From the NCBI GenBank assembly GCA_963555705.1, contig CAUVWQ010000021.1:248001-312000 (forward strand): a stretch of 64,000 bases of DNA, read 5' to 3'. Under the pieces are notes generated by a model that was given only the letters and a program-made list of their open reading frames with translations, made no database searches and was not told the origin of the DNA. This document shows positions 36,617-50,375 of this stretch, piece by piece (position 1 is the first letter of the stretch; the number at the start of each line of letters is the position of its first letter). The translations under genes were made by a program, and so were the position numbers. The DNA comes from Ligustrum vulgare (Eukaryota; Streptophyta; Magnoliopsida; Lamiales; Oleaceae).

Positions 36617-39600
36617 GTAACGTCCTTCAATTAGTGAGAGAAAAAGAAAAAATGCGAACCTCTTTAATTAATTTTTTTTCATGAATATTAATTTTTTTTT
36701 TAAAAAAAGAACTACTAAAAAACTTTAAAGGGAAACATTTTTGTTATTTTTATTTTACCATCAAGCCTTTTTTGGAGTATCTTAACCTCGCATCATTTCA
36801 ATAATTTCCTATTCACCGTAGTTTTAATTAATGCACATTTTTTAATATTTTAATTCTTTTTATTTTTATATTGCAATTCAAAATATTTTTCAAACATATA
36901 AAGTATGAACTCTTTCCTTTCTCACACAAAAAATCATTTAAATGAAATTCACAACTCTTGTATAATATATGATTTCTGTAACGTCCTTCAATTAGTGAGA
37001 GAAAAAGAAAAAATGCGAACCTCTTTAATTAATTTTTTTCCATGAATATTAATTTTTTTTAAAAAAAAGAACTACTAAAAAACTTTAAAGGGAAACATTT
37101 TTGTTATTTTTATTTTACCATCAAGCCTTTTTTGGAGTATCTTAACCTCGCATCATTTCAATAATTTCATATTCACCGTAGTTTTAATTAATGCACATTA
37201 TTTAATATTTTAATTCTTTTAATTTTTGTATTGCAATTAAAAATATTTTTCATACATATAGAGTATGAACTCTTTACTTTCTCAAACAAAAATCTTTTAA
37301 ATAAAATTCACAACTCTTGTATAATATATGATTTCTGTAACGTCCTTCAATTAGTGAGACAAAAAGAAAAAATTCGAACCTCTTTATTTAATTTTTTTAC
37401 ATGAATATTACTTATTTTTAAAAAAAAAAAAAAAACTACCAAAAAACTTTAAAGGAAAACATTTTTTTTATTATTATTTTACCATCAAGCCTTTTTTGGA
37501 GTATCTTAACCTCGCATCATTTCAATAATTTCATATTCACCGTAGTTTTAATTAATGCACATTATTTAATATTTTAATTCTTTTAATTTTTGTATTGCAA
37601 TTAAAAATATTTTTCATACATATAGAGTATGAACTCTTTACTTTCTCACACAAAAAATCATTTAAATAAAATTCAAAACCCTTGTATAATATATGATTTC
37701 TGTAACGTCCTTCAATTAGTGAGAGAAAAAGAAAAAATGCGAACCTCTTTAATTAATTTTTTTCCATGAATATTAATTTTTTTTAAAAAAAATAACTACT
37801 AAAAAACTTTAAAGGGAAACATTTTTGATATTTTTATTTTACCATCAAGCCTTTTTTGGAGTATCTTACCCTCGAATCTTTTCAATAATTTCCTATTCAC
37901 CGTAGTTTTAATTAATGCACTTTTTTTAATATTTTAATTCTTTTAATTTTTATATTGCAATTCAAAATATTTTTCATACATATAAAGTATGAACTCCTTA
38001 CTTTCTCACACAAAAATCATTTAAATAAAATTCACAACTCTTGTATAATATATGATTTCTGTAACGTCCTTCAATTAGTGAGAAAAAAAGAAAAAATTCG
38101 AACCTCTTTATTTAATTTTTTTACTTGAATATTAATTATTTTTTTTAAAAAAAAAAAAAACTACCAAAAAACTTTAAAGGAAATCATTTTTTTTATTATT
38201 ATTTTACCATCAAGCCTTTTTTGGAGTATCTTACCCTCGCATCTTTTCAATAATTTCCTATTCACCGTAGTTTTAATTAATGCACTTTTTTTAAAATTTT
38301 AATTCTTTTAATTTTTATATTGCAATTCAAAATATTTTTCATACATATAAAGTATGAACTCTTTCCTTTCTCACACAAAAAATCATTTAAATGAAATTCA
38401 CAACTCTTGTATAATATATGATTTCTGTAACGTCCTTCAATTAGTGAGAGAAAAAGAAAAAATGCGAACCTCTTTAATTAATTTTTTTCCCTGAATATTA
38501 ATTTTTTTTTAAAAAAAGAACTACTAAAAAACTTTAAAGGGAAACATTTTTGTTATTTTTATTTTACCATCAAGCCTTTTTTGGAGTATCTTAACCTCGC
38601 ATCATTTCAATAATTTCATATTCACCGTAGTTTTAATTAATGCACATTATTTAATATTTTAATTCTTTTAATTTTTGTATTGCAATTAAAAATATTTTTC
38701 ATACATATAGAGTATGAACTCTTTACTTTCTCACACAAAAATCATTTAAATAAAATTCACAACTCTTGTATAATATATGATTTCTGTAACGTCCTTCAAT
38801 TAGTGAGACAAAAAGAAAAAATTCGAACCTCTTTATTTAATTTTTTTACATGAATATTAATTATTTTTAAAAAAAAAAAAAAAAACTACCAAAAAACTTT
38901 AAAGGAAAACATTTTTTTTATTATTATTTTACCATCAAGCCTTTTTTGGAGTATCTTACCCTCGCATCTTTTCAATAATTTCCTATTCACCGTAGTTTTA
39001 ATTAATGCACTTTTTTTAATATTTTAATTCTTTTAATTTTTATATTGCAATTAAAAATATTTTTCATACATATAAAGTATGAACTCTTTCCTTTCTCACA
39101 CAAAAAATCATTTAAATGAAATTCATAACTCTTGTATAATATATGATTTCTGTAACGTCCTTCAATTAGTGAGAGAAAAAGAAAAAATGCGAACCTCTTT
39201 AATTAATTTTTTTTCATGAATATTAATTTTTTTTTTAAAAAAAGAACTACTAAAAAACTTTAAAGGGAAACATTTTTGTTATTTTTATTTTACCATCAAG
39301 CCTTTTTTGGAGTATCTTAACCTCGCATCATTTCAATAATTTCCTATTCACCGTAGTTTTAATTAATGCACATTTTTTAATATTTTAATTCTTTTTATTT
39401 TTATATTGCAATTCAAAATATTTTTCAAACATATAAAGTATGAACTCTTTCCTTTCTCACACAAAAAATCATTTAAATGAAATTCACAACTCTTGTATAA
39501 TATATGATTTCTGTAACGTCCTTCAATTAGTGAGAGAAAAAGAAAAAATGCGAACCTCTTTAATTAATTTTTTTCCATGAATATTAATTTTTTTTAAAAA

Positions 39601-40235
39601 AAAGAACTACTAAAAAACTTTAAAGGGAAACATTTTTGTTATTTTTATTTTACCATCAAGCCTTTTTTGGAGTATCTTAACCTCGCATCATTTCAATAAT
39701 TTCATATTCACCGTAGTTTTAATTAATGCACATTATTTAATATTTTAATTCTTTTAATTTTTGTATTGCAATTAAAAATATTTTTCATACATATAGAGTA
39801 TGAACTCTTTACTTTCTCAAACAAAAATCTTTTAAATAAAATTCACAACTCTTGTATAATATATGATTTCTGTAACGTCCTTCAATTAGTGAGACAAAAA
39901 GAAAAAATTCGAACCTCTTTATTTAATTTTTTTACATGAATATTACTTATTTTTAAAAAAAAAAAAAAAACTACCAAAAAACTTTAAAGGAAAACATTTT
40001 TTTTATTATTATTTTACCATCAAGCCTTTTTTGGAGTATCTTAACCTCGCATCATTTCAATAATTTCATATTCACCGTAGTTTTAATTAATGCACATTAT
40101 TTAATATTTTAATTCTTTTAATTTTTGTATTGCAATTAAAAATATTTTTCATACATATAGAGTATGAACTCTTTACTTTCTCACACAAAAATCATTTAAA
40201 TAAAATTCACAACTCTTGTATAATATATGATTTCT

Positions 40236-41323
40236 GTAACGTCCTTCAATTAGTGAGACAAAAAGAAAAAATTCGAACCTCTTTATTTAATTTTTTTACA
40301 TGAATATTAATTATTTTTTTTAAAAAAAAAAAACTACCAAAAAACTTTAAAGGAAAACATTTTTTTTATTATTATTTTACCATCAAGCCTTTTTTGGAGT
40401 ATCTTACCCTCGCATCTTTTCAATAATTTCCTATTCACCGTAGTTTTAATTAATGCACTTTTTTTAATATTTTAATTCTTTTAATTTTTATATTGCAATT
40501 AAAAATATTTTTCATACATATAAAGTATGAACTCTTTCCTTTCTCACACAAAAAATCATTTAAATGAAATTCACAACTCTTGTATAATATATGATTTCTG
40601 TAACGTCCTTCAATTAGTGAGAGAAAAAGAAAAAATGCGAACCTCTTTAATTAATTTTTTTCCATGAATATTAATTTTTTTTTTAAAAAAAGAACTACTA
40701 AAAAACTTTAAAGGGAAACATTTTTGTTATTTTTATTTTACCATCAAGCCTTTTTTGGAGCATTTTACACTCGCATCTTTTTAATAATTTTCTGTTCACA
40801 TAAGTTTTAATTAATGCACATTTTTTAATATTTTAATTCTTTTTATTTTTGTATTGCAATTAAAAAAATTTTCATACATATAAAGTATGAACTCTTTACT
40901 TTCTCACACAAAAATCATTTAAATAAAATTCACAACTCTTGTATAATATATGATTTCTGTAACGTCCTTCAATTAGTGAGAGAAAAAGAAAAAAAGCAAA
41001 CTTATTTATTTAATTTTTTTACATGAATATTAATTTTTTTTTAAAAAAAAAAAAAAACTACTAAAAAGCTTTAAAGGGGAAACCATTTTTTATTATTATT
41101 TTACCATCAAGCCTTTTTTGGAGCATTTTACACTCGCATCTTTTTAATAATTTTCTGTTCACATAAGTTTTAATTAATGCACATTTTTAAATATATTTGT
41201 TATTTTTATTGAAGAATTTCCAATAAAAATATTTTTCATACATATAAAGTATGAACTCTTTACTTTCTCACACAAAAAATCATTTAAATAAAATTCAAAA
41301 CCCTTGTATAATATATGATTTCT
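40236..41323 (+). repeat. Three-monomer junction: k, l chimera, m
   Basis: Marks 40236, 40600, 40959. It follows the second 7-mer and leads to the g h il d n h block. The k monomer here has an ordinary TTATTTTTTTT run and ends like the k in the HOR. The middle monomer is a chimera described separately. The m monomer carries the f-like TTATTTATTTAA variant. Confidence 0.8.
40600..40958 (+). repeat. Class l monomer with an S-type patch
   Basis: Both flanks are class l (CCATGAAT, GAACTACT before; AATTCTTTTTATTTTTG and AAAAAAATTTTCATAC after). Between about 40761 and 40804 it reads CATTTTACACTCGC, TTTTTAATAATTTTCTG and TTCACATAAG, the sequence of classes a, f and m. A short internal patch with l sequence on both sides looks like gene conversion; a double crossover is the alternative. 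Confidence 0.8.
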
Positions 41324-43855
41324 GTAACGTCCTTCAATTAGTGAGAGAAAAAGAAAAAATGCGAACCTCTTTAATTAATTTTTTTTCATGAATATTAATT
41401 TTTTTTAAAAAAAATAACTACTAAAAAACTTTAAAGGGAAACATTTTTGATATTTTTATTTTACCATCAAGCCTTTTTTGGAGTATCTTACCCTCGAATC
41501 TTTTCAATAATTTCCTATTCACCGTAGTTTTAATTAATGCACTTTTTTTAATATTTTAATTCTTTTAATTTTTATATTGCAATTCAAAATATTTTTCATA
41601 CATATAAAGTATGAACTCTTTACTTTCTCACACAAAAATCATTTAAATAAAATTCACAACTCTTGTATAATATATGATTTCTGTAACGTCCTTCAATTAG
41701 TGAGAAAAAAAGAAAAAATTCGAACCTCTTTATTTAATTTTTTTACTTGAATATTAATTATTTTTTTTAAAAAAAAAAAAACTACCAAAAAACTTTAAAG
41801 GAAATCATTTTTTTTATTATTATTTTACCATCAAGCCTTTTTTGGAGTATCTTACCCTCGCATCTTTTCAATAATTTCCTATTCACCGTAGTTTTAATTA
41901 ATGCACTTTTTTTAAAATTTTAATTCTTTTAATTTTTATATTGCAATTCAAAATATTTTTCATACATATAAAGTATGAACTCTTTCCTTTCTCACACAAA
42001 AAATCATTTAAATGAAATTCACAACTCTTGTATAATATATGATTTCTGTAACGTCCTTCAATTAGTGAGAGAAAAAGAAAAAATGCGAACCTCTTTAATT
42101 AATTTTTTTCCATGAATATTAATTTTTTTTTCAAAAAAGAACTACTAAAAAACTTTAAAGGGAAACATTTTTTTTATTTTTATTTTACCATCAAGCCTTT
42201 TTTGGAGTATCTTAACCTCGCATCATTTCAATAATTTCATATTCACCGTAGTTTTAATTAATGCACATTATTTAATATTTTAATTCTTTTAATTTTTGTA
42301 TTGCAATTAAAAATATTTTTCATACATATAGAGTATGAACTCTTTACTTTCTCACACAAAAATCATTTAAATAAAATTCACAACTCTTGTATAATATATG
42401 ATTTCTGTAACGTCCTTCAATTAGTGAGAGAAAAAGAAAAAATTCGAACCTCTTTATTTAATTTTTTTACTTGAATATTAATTATTATTTTTAAAAAAAA
42501 AAAAAAACTACCAAAAAACTTTAAAGGGAAACATTTTTATTATTATTATTTTACCATCAAGCCTTTTTTGGAGTATCTTACCCTCGCATCTTTTCAATAA
42601 TTTCCTATTCACCGTAGTTTTAATTAATGCACATTTTTTAATATTTTAATTCTTTTAATTTTTATATTGCAATTATAAATATTTTTCATACATATAAAGT
42701 ATGAACTCTTTCCTTTCTCACACAAAAAATCATTTAAATAAAATTCACAACTCTTGTATAATATATGATTTCTGTAACGTCCTTCAATTAGTGAGAGAAA
42801 AAGAAAAAATGGGAACCTCTTTAATTAATTTTTTTTCATGAATATAAATTTTTATTTAAAAAAAGAACTACTAAAAAACTTTAAAGGGAAACATTTTTGT
42901 TATTTTTATTTTACCATCAAGCCTTTTTTGGAGTATCTTACCCTCGCATCTTTTCAATAATTTCCTGTTCACCGTAGTTTTAATTAATGCACTTTTTTTA
43001 ATATTTTAATTCTTTTAATTTTTATATTGCAATTCAAAATATTTTTCATACATATAAAGTATGAACTCTTTCCTTTCTCACACAAAAATCATTTAAATAA
43101 AATCACAACTCTTGTATAATATATGATTTCTGTAACGTCCTTCAATTAGTGAGAAAAAAAGAAAAAATTCGAACCTCTTTATTTAATTTTTTTACTTGAA
43201 TATTAATTATTTTTTTTTAAAAAAAAAAACTACCAAAAAACTTTAAAGGAAATCATTTTTTTTATTATTATTTTACCATCAAGCCTTTTTTGGAGTATCT
43301 TACCCTCGCATCTTTTCAATAATTTCCTATTCACCGTAGTTTTAATTAATGCACTTTTTTTAAAATTTTAATTCTTTTAAGTTTTATATTGCAATTCAAA
43401 ATATTTTTCATACATATAAAGTATGAACTCTTTCCTTTCTCACACAAAAAATCATTTAAATGAAATTCACAACTCTTGTATAATATATGATTTCTGTAAC
43501 GTCCTTCAATTAGTGAGAGAAAAAGAAAAAATGCGAACCTCTTTAATTAATTTTTTTCCATGAATATTAATTTTTTTTTAAAAAAATAACTACTAAAAAA
43601 CTTTAAAGGGAAACATTTTTGATATTTTTATTTTACCATCAAGCCTTTTTTGGAGTATCTTACCCTCGAATCTTTTCAATAATTTCCTATTCACCGTAGT
43701 TTTAATTAATGCACTTTTTTTAATATTTTAATTCTTTTAATTTTTATATTGCAATTCAAAATATTTTTCATACATATAAAGTATGAACTCTTTACTTTCT
43801 CACACAAAAAATCATTTAAATAAAATTCAAAACCCTTGTATAATATATGATTTCT
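41324..43855 (+). repeat. Right block: g h il d n h g (7 monomers, 2,532 bp)
   Basis: Register marks 41324, 41683, 42048, 42407, 42774, 43132, 43496. The first six classes recur in the same order at 43856 and 50376. The seventh, a g at 43496, replaces the ij found after h in the other two copies, and another g follows it, giving a rare T-T neighbour pair. The il at 42048 has C between the T and A runs. Confidence 0.84.
42774..43131 (+). repeat. Representative class n monomer (358 bp)
   Basis: It has a private ATGGGAACCTC (others ATGCGAACC), CATGAATATAAATTTTTATTT in place of the usual ATATTAAT and T/A tract, TTACCCTCGCATC and CCTGTTCACCG. It ends with the short AAAATCAC linker and is followed by h. 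Copies: 42774, 45306, 51826, 54360. Right domain only. The T/A tract is nearly lost here, which makes n the most divergent monomer in that segment. Confidence 0.84.
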
Positions 43856-46751
43856 GTAACGTCCTTCAATTAGTGAGAGAAAAAGAAAAAATGCGAACCT
43901 CTTTAATTAATTTTTTTTCATGAATATTAATTTTTTTTAAAAAAAATAACTACTAAAAAACTTTAAAGGGAAACATTTTTGATATTTTTATTTTACCATC
44001 AAGCCTTTTTTGGAGTATCTTACCCTCGAATCTTTTCAATAATTTCCTATTCACCGTAGTTTTAATTAATGCACTTTTTTTAATATTTTAATTCTTTTAA
44101 TTTTTATATTGCAATTCAAAATATTTTTCATACATATAAAGTATGAACTCTTTACTTTCTCACACAAAAATCATTTAAATAAAATTCACAACTCTTGTAT
44201 AATATATGATTTCTGTAACGTCCTTCAATTAGTGAGAAAAAAAGAAAAAATTCGAACCTCTTTATTTAATTTTTTTACTTGAATATTAATTATTTTTTTT
44301 AAAAAAAAAAAAACTACCAAAAAACTTTAAAGGAAATCATTTTTTTTATTATTATTTTACCATCAAGCCTTTTTTGGAGTATCTTACCCTCGCATCTTTT
44401 CAATAATTTCCTATTCACCGTAGTTTTAATTAATGCACTTTTTTTAAAATTTTAATTCTTTTAATTTTTATATTGCAATTCAAAATATTTTTCATACATA
44501 TAAAGTATGAACTCTTTCCTTTCTCACACAAAAAATCATTTAAATGAAATTCACAACTCTTGTATAATATATGATTTCTGTAACGTCCTTCAATTAGTGA
44601 GAGAAAAAGAAAAAATGCGAACCTCTTTAATTAATTTTTTTCCATGAATATTAATTTTTTTTTCAAAAAAGAACTACTAAAAAACTTTAAAGGGAAACAT
44701 TTTTTTTATTTTTATTTTACCATCAAGCCTTTTTTGGAGTATCTTAACCTCGCATCATTTCAATAATTTCATATTCACCGTAGTTTTAATTAATGCACAT
44801 TATTTAATATTTTAATTCTTTTAATTTTTGTATTGCAATTAAAAATATTTTTCATACATATAGAGTATGAACTCTTTACTTTCTCACACAAAAATCATTT
44901 AAATAAAATTCACAACTCTTGTATAATATATGATTTCTGTAACGTCCTTCAATTAGTGAGAGAAAAAGAAAAAATTCGAACCTCTTTATTTAATTTTTTT
45001 ACTTGAATATTAATTATTATTTTTAAAAAAAAAAAAAAACTACCAAAAAACTTTAAAGGGAAACATTTTTATTATTATTATTTTACCATCAAGCCTTTTT
45101 TGGAGTATCTTACCCTCGCATCTTTTCAATAATTTCCTATTCACCGTAGTTTTAATTAATGCACATTTTTTAATATTTTAATTCTTTTAATTTTTATATT
45201 GCAATTATAAATATTTTTCATACATATAAAGTATGAACTCTTTCCTTTCTCACACAAAAAATCATTTAAATAAAATTCACAACTCTTGTATAATATATGA
45301 TTTCTGTAACGTCCTTCAATTAGTGAGAGAAAAAGAAAAAATGGGAACCTCTTTAATTAATTTTTTTTCATGAATATAAATTTTTATTTAAAAAAAGAAC
45401 TACTAAAAAACTTTAAAGGGAAACATTTTTGTTATTTTTATTTTACCATCAAGCCTTTTTTGGAGTATCTTACCCTCGCATCTTTTCAATAATTTCCTGT
45501 TCACCGTAGTTTTAATTAATGCACTTTTTTTAATATTTTAATTCTTTTAATTTTTATATTGCAATTCAAAATATTTTTCATACATATAAAGTATGAACTC
45601 TTTCCTTTCTCACACAAAAATCATTTAAATAAAATCACAACTCTTGTATAATATATGATTTCTGTAACGTCCTTCAATTAGTGAGAAAAAAAGAAAAAAT
45701 TCGAACCTCTTTATTTAATTTTTTTACTTGAATATTAATTATTTTTTTTTAAAAAAAAAAACTACCAAAAAACTTTAAAGGAAATCATTTTTTTTATTAT
45801 TATTTTACCATCAAGCCTTTTTTGGAGTATCTTACCCTCGCATCTTTTCAATAATTTCCTATTCACCGTAGTTTTAATTAATGCACTTTTTTTAAAATTT
45901 TAATTCTTTTAATTTTTATATTGCAATTCAAAATATTTTTCATACATAGAAAGTATGAACTCTTTCCTTTCTCACACAAAAAATCATTTAAATGAAATTC
46001 ACAACTCTTGTATAATATATGATTTCTGTAACGTCCTTCAATTAGTGAGAGAAAAAGAAAAAATGCGAACCTCTTTAATTAATTTTTTTCCCTGAATATT
46101 AATTTTTTTTTAAAAAAAGAACTACTAAAAAACTTTAAAGGGAAACATTTTTGTTATTTTTATTTTACCATCAAGCCTTTTTTGGAGTATCTTAACCTCG
46201 CATCATTTCAATAATTTCATATTCACCGTAGTTTTAATTAATGCACATTATTTAATATTTTAATTCTTTTAATTTTTGTATTGCAATTAAAAATATTTTT
46301 CATACATATAGAGTATGAACTCTTTACTTTCTCACACAAAAATCTTTTAAATAAAATTCACAACTCTTGTATAATATATGATTTCTGTAACGTCCTTCAA
46401 TTAGTGAGACAAAAAGAAAAAATTCGAACCTCTTTATTTAATTTTTTTACATGAATATTACTTATTTTTAAAAAAAAAAAAAAAACTACCAAAAAACTTT
46501 AAAGGAAAACATTTTTTTTATTATTATTTTACCATCAAGCCTTTTTTGGAGTATCTTACCCTCGCATCTTTTCAATAATTTCCTATTCACCGTAGTTTTA
46601 ATTAATGCACTTTTTTTAATATTTTAATTCTTTTAATTTTTATATTGCAATTAAAAATATTTTTCATACATATAAAGTATGAACTCTTTCCTTTCTCACA
46701 CAAAAAATCATTTAAATGAAATTCACAACTCTTGTATAATATATGATTTCT

Positions 46752-47110
46752 GTAACGTCCTTCAATTAGTGAGAGAAAAAGAAAAAATGCGAACCTCTTT
46801 AATTAATTTTTTTCCATGAATATTAATTTTTTTTTAAAAAAAAGAACTACTAAAAAACTTTAAAGGGAAACATTTTTGTTATTTTTATTTTACCATCAAG
46901 CCTTTTTTGGAGTATCTTAACCTCGCATCATTTCAATAATTTCCTATTCACCGTAGTTTTAATTAATGCACATTTTTTAATATTTTAATTCTTTTTATTT
47001 TTGTATTGCAATTAAAAAAATTTTCATACATATAAAGTATGAACTCTTTACTTTCTCACACAAAAATCATTTAAATAAAATTCACAACTCTTGTATAATA
47101 TATGATTTCT
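46752..47110 (+). repeat. Representative class l monomer
   Basis: T-type monomer with CCATGAAT, a T/A tract ending GAAC, GTTATTTTT, TATCTTAACC, CCTATTC, AATTCTTTTTATTTTTG and a tail with TTAAAAAAATTTTCATAC. It is followed by class m. Similar copies: 49652, 53272, 55806, 58706. A sub-variant with TCCTATAATT and GCTCATTTT, always together, is marked 48565, 57619, 60518 and 61964. The earlier l copies at 36617 and 39152 have a TTCAAACAT tail instead. Confidence 0.82.
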
Positions 47111-47475
47111 GTAACGTCCTTCAATTAGTGAGAGAAAAAGAAAAAAAGCAAACCTCTTTATTTAATATTTTTACATGAATATTAATTTTTTTTAAAAAAA
47201 AAAAAAAAACTACTAAAAAGCTTTAAAGGGGAAACCATTTTTTATTATTATTTTACCATCAAGCCTTTTTTGGAGCATTTTACACTCGCATCTTTTTAAT
47301 AATTTTCTGTTCACATAAGTTTTAATTAATGCACATTTTTAAATATATTTGTTATTTTTATTGAAGAATTTCCAATAAAAATATTTTTCATACATATAAA
47401 GTATGAACTCTTTACTTTCTCACACAAAAAATCATTTAAATAAAATTCAAAACCCTTGTATAATATATGATTTCT
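47111..47475 (+). repeat. Representative class m monomer (365 bp)
   Basis: S-type monomer of the right domain: AAAAAAGCAAACCTC, AATATTTTTACATG, AAAGCTTTAAAGGGG, AAACCATTTTTT, CATTTTACACTCGC, TTAATGCAC and GAAGAATTTCC. Copies: 40959, 47111, 47476, 48924, 50011, 53630, 53995, 56165, 56530, 57978, 59065, 59429, 60877, 62323. The second member of each m m pair (47476, 53995, 56530, 59429) has one extra T in box 2. The copies at 40959 and 50011 read GCAAACTTATTTA, like class f. Confidence 0.85.
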
Positions 47476-47840
47476 GTAACGTCCTTCAATTAGTGAGAGA
47501 AAAAGAAAAAAAGCAAACCTCTTTATTTAATATTTTTACATGAATATTAATTTTTTTTAAAAAAAAAAAAAAACTACTAAAAAGCTTTAAAGGGGAAACC
47601 ATTTTTTATTATTATTTTACCATCAAGCCTTTTTTTGGAGCATTTTACACTCGCATCTTTTTAATAATTTTCTGTTCACATAAGTTTTAATTAATGCACA
47701 TTTTTAAATATATTTGTTATTTTTATTGAAGAATTTCCAATAAAAATATTTTTCATACATATAAAGTATGAACTCTTTACTTTCTCACACAAAAAATCAT
47801 TTAAATAAAATTCAAAACCCTTGTATAATATATGATTTCT

Positions 47841-50375
47841 GTAACGTCCTTCAATTAGTGAGAGAAAAAGAAAAAATGCGAACCTCTTTAATTAATTTTT
47901 TTTCATGAATATTAATTTTTTTTTAAAAAAATAACTACTAAAAAACTTTAAAGGGAAACATTTTTGATATTTTTATTTTACCATCAAGCCTTTTTTGGAG
48001 TATCTTACCCTCGAATCTTTTCAATAATTTCCTATTCACCGTAGTTTTAATTAATGCACTTTTTTTAATATTTTAATTCTTTTAATTTTTATATTGCAAT
48101 TCAAAATATTTTTCATACATATAAAGTATGAACTCTTTACTTTCTCACACAAAAATCATTTAAATAAAATTCACAACTCTTGTATAATATATGATTTCTG
48201 TAACGTCCTTCAATTAGTGAGAAAAAAAGAAAAAATTCGAACCTCTTTATTTAATTTTTTTACTTGAATATTAATTATTTTTTTTAAAAAAAAAAAAACT
48301 ACCAAAAAACTTTAAAGGAAATCATTTTTTTTATTATTATTTTACCATCAAGCCTTTTTTGGAGTATCTTACCCTCGCATCTTTTCAATAATTTCCTATT
48401 CACCGTAGTTTTAATTAATGCACTTTTTTTAAAATTTTAATTCTTTTAATTTTTATATTGCAATTCAAAATATTTTTCATACATATAAAGTATGAACTCT
48501 TTCCTTTCTCACACAAAAAATCATTTAAATGAAATTCACAACTCTTGTATAATATATGATTTCTGTAACGTCCTATAATTAGTGAGAGAAAAAGAAAAAA
48601 TGCGAACCTCTTTAATTAATTTTTTTCCATGAATATTAATTTTTTTTTAAAAAAAAGAACTACTAAAAAACTTTAAAGGGAAACATTTTTGTTATTTTTA
48701 TTTTACCATCAAGCCTTTTTTGGAGTATCTTAACCTCGCATCATTTCAATAATTTCCTATTCACCGTAGTTTTAATTAATGCTCATTTTTTAATATTTTA
48801 ATTCTTTTTATTTTTGTATTGCAATTAAAAAAATTTTCATACATATAAAGTATGAACTCTTTACTTTCTCACACAAAAATCATTTAAATAAAATTCACAA
48901 CTCTTGTATAATATATGATTTCTGTAACGTCCTTCAATTAGTGAGAGAAAAAGAAAAAAAGCAAACCTCTTTATTTAATTTTTTTACATGAATATTAATT
49001 TTTTTTAAAAAAAAAAAAAACTACTAAAAAGCTTTAAAGGGGAAACCATTTTTTATTATTATTTTACCATCAAGCCTTTTTTGGAGCATTTTACACTCGC
49101 ATCTTTTTAATAATTTTCTGTTCACATAAGTTTTAATTAATGCACATTTTTAAATATATTTGTTATTTTTATTGAAGAATTTCCAATAAAAATATTTTTC
49201 ATACATATAAAGTATGAACTCTTTACTTTCTCACACAAAAAATCATTTAAATAAAATTCAAAACCCTTGTATAATATATGATTTCTGTAACGTCCTTCAA
49301 TTAGTGAGACAAAAAGAAAAAATTCGAACCTCTTTATTTAATTTTTTTACATGAATATTACTTATTTTTAAAAAAAAAAAAAAAACTACCAAAAAACTTT
49401 AAAGGAAAACATTTTTTTTATTATTATTTTACCATCAAGCCTTTTTTGGAGTATCTTACCCTCGCATCTTTTCAATAATTTCCTATTCACCGTAGTTTTA
49501 ATTAATGCACTTTTTTTAATATTTTAATTCTTTTAATTTTTATATTGCAATTAAAAATATTTTTCATACATATAAAGTATGAACTCTTTCCTTTCTCACA
49601 CAAAAAATCATTTAAATGAAATTCACAACTCTTGTATAATATATGATTTCTGTAACGTCCTTCAATTAGTGAGAGAAAAAGAAAAAATGCGAACCTCTTT
49701 AATTAATTTTTTTCCATGAATATTAATTTTTTTTTAAAAAAAAGAACTACTAAAAAACTTTAAAGGGAAACATTTTTGTTATTTTTATTTTACCATCAAG
49801 CCTTTTTTGGAGTATCTTAACCTCGCATCATTTCAATAATTTCCTATTCACCGTAGTTTTAATTAATGCACATTTTTTAATATTTTAATTCTTTTTATTT
49901 TTGTATTGCAATTAAAAAAATTTTCATACATATAAAGTATGAACTCTTTACTTTCTCACACAAAAATCATTTAAATAAAATTCACAACTCTTGTATAATA
50001 TATGATTTCTGTAACGTCCTTCAATTAGTGAGAGAAAAAGAAAAAAAGCAAACTTATTTATTTAATTTTTTTACATGAATATTAATTTTTTTTTAAAAAA
50101 AAAAAAAAACTACTAAAAAGCTTTAAAGGGGAAACCATTTTTTATTATTATTTTACCATCAAGCCTTTTTTGGAGCATTTTACACTCGCATCTTTTTAAT
50201 AATTTTCTGTTCACATAAGTTTTAATTAATGCACATTTTTAAATATATTTGTTATTTTTATTGAAGAATTTCCAATAAAAATATTTTTCATACATATAAA
50301 GTATGAACTCTTTACTTTCTCACACAAAAAATCATTTAAATAAAATTCAAAACCCTTGTATAATATATGATTTCT
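47841..50375 (+). repeat. Right block: g h l m k2 l m (7 monomers, 2,535 bp)
   Basis: Register marks 47841, 48200, 48565, 48924, 49287, 49652, 50011. It separates the two 11-mers. Its order is matched at 56895-59428, where the first monomer is a g/i chimera. The l at 48565 has the linked TCCTATAATT and GCTCATTTT changes. Confidence 0.85.

Larger units (their letters stand above)
35167..40235 (+). repeat. Right-domain 7-mer HOR, two units: g h ij k l il k2
   Basis: Register marks 35167, 35526, 35892, 36251, 36617, 36978, 37337, then 37702, 38061, 38427, 38786, 39152, 39513, 39872. The units are 2,535 and 2,534 bp. Both share private marks: ATTCATAACTC before l, TTCAAACATATAAAG in l, CTCAAACAAAAATCTTTT before k2, and GAATATTACTT in k2. 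They are therefore a recent tandem duplication. Confidence 0.86.
43856..47840 (+). repeat. 11-mer HOR copy 1: g h il d n h ij k2 l m m (3,985 bp)
   Basis: Register marks 43856, 44215, 44580, 44939, 45306, 45664, 46028, 46387, 46752, 47111, 47476. Spacing matches the copy at 50376-54359 at every step except one base in the l monomer. The h monomers at 45664 and 52184 share ACATAGAAAGTATG, a private change in the dyad spacer. Confidence 0.87.
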
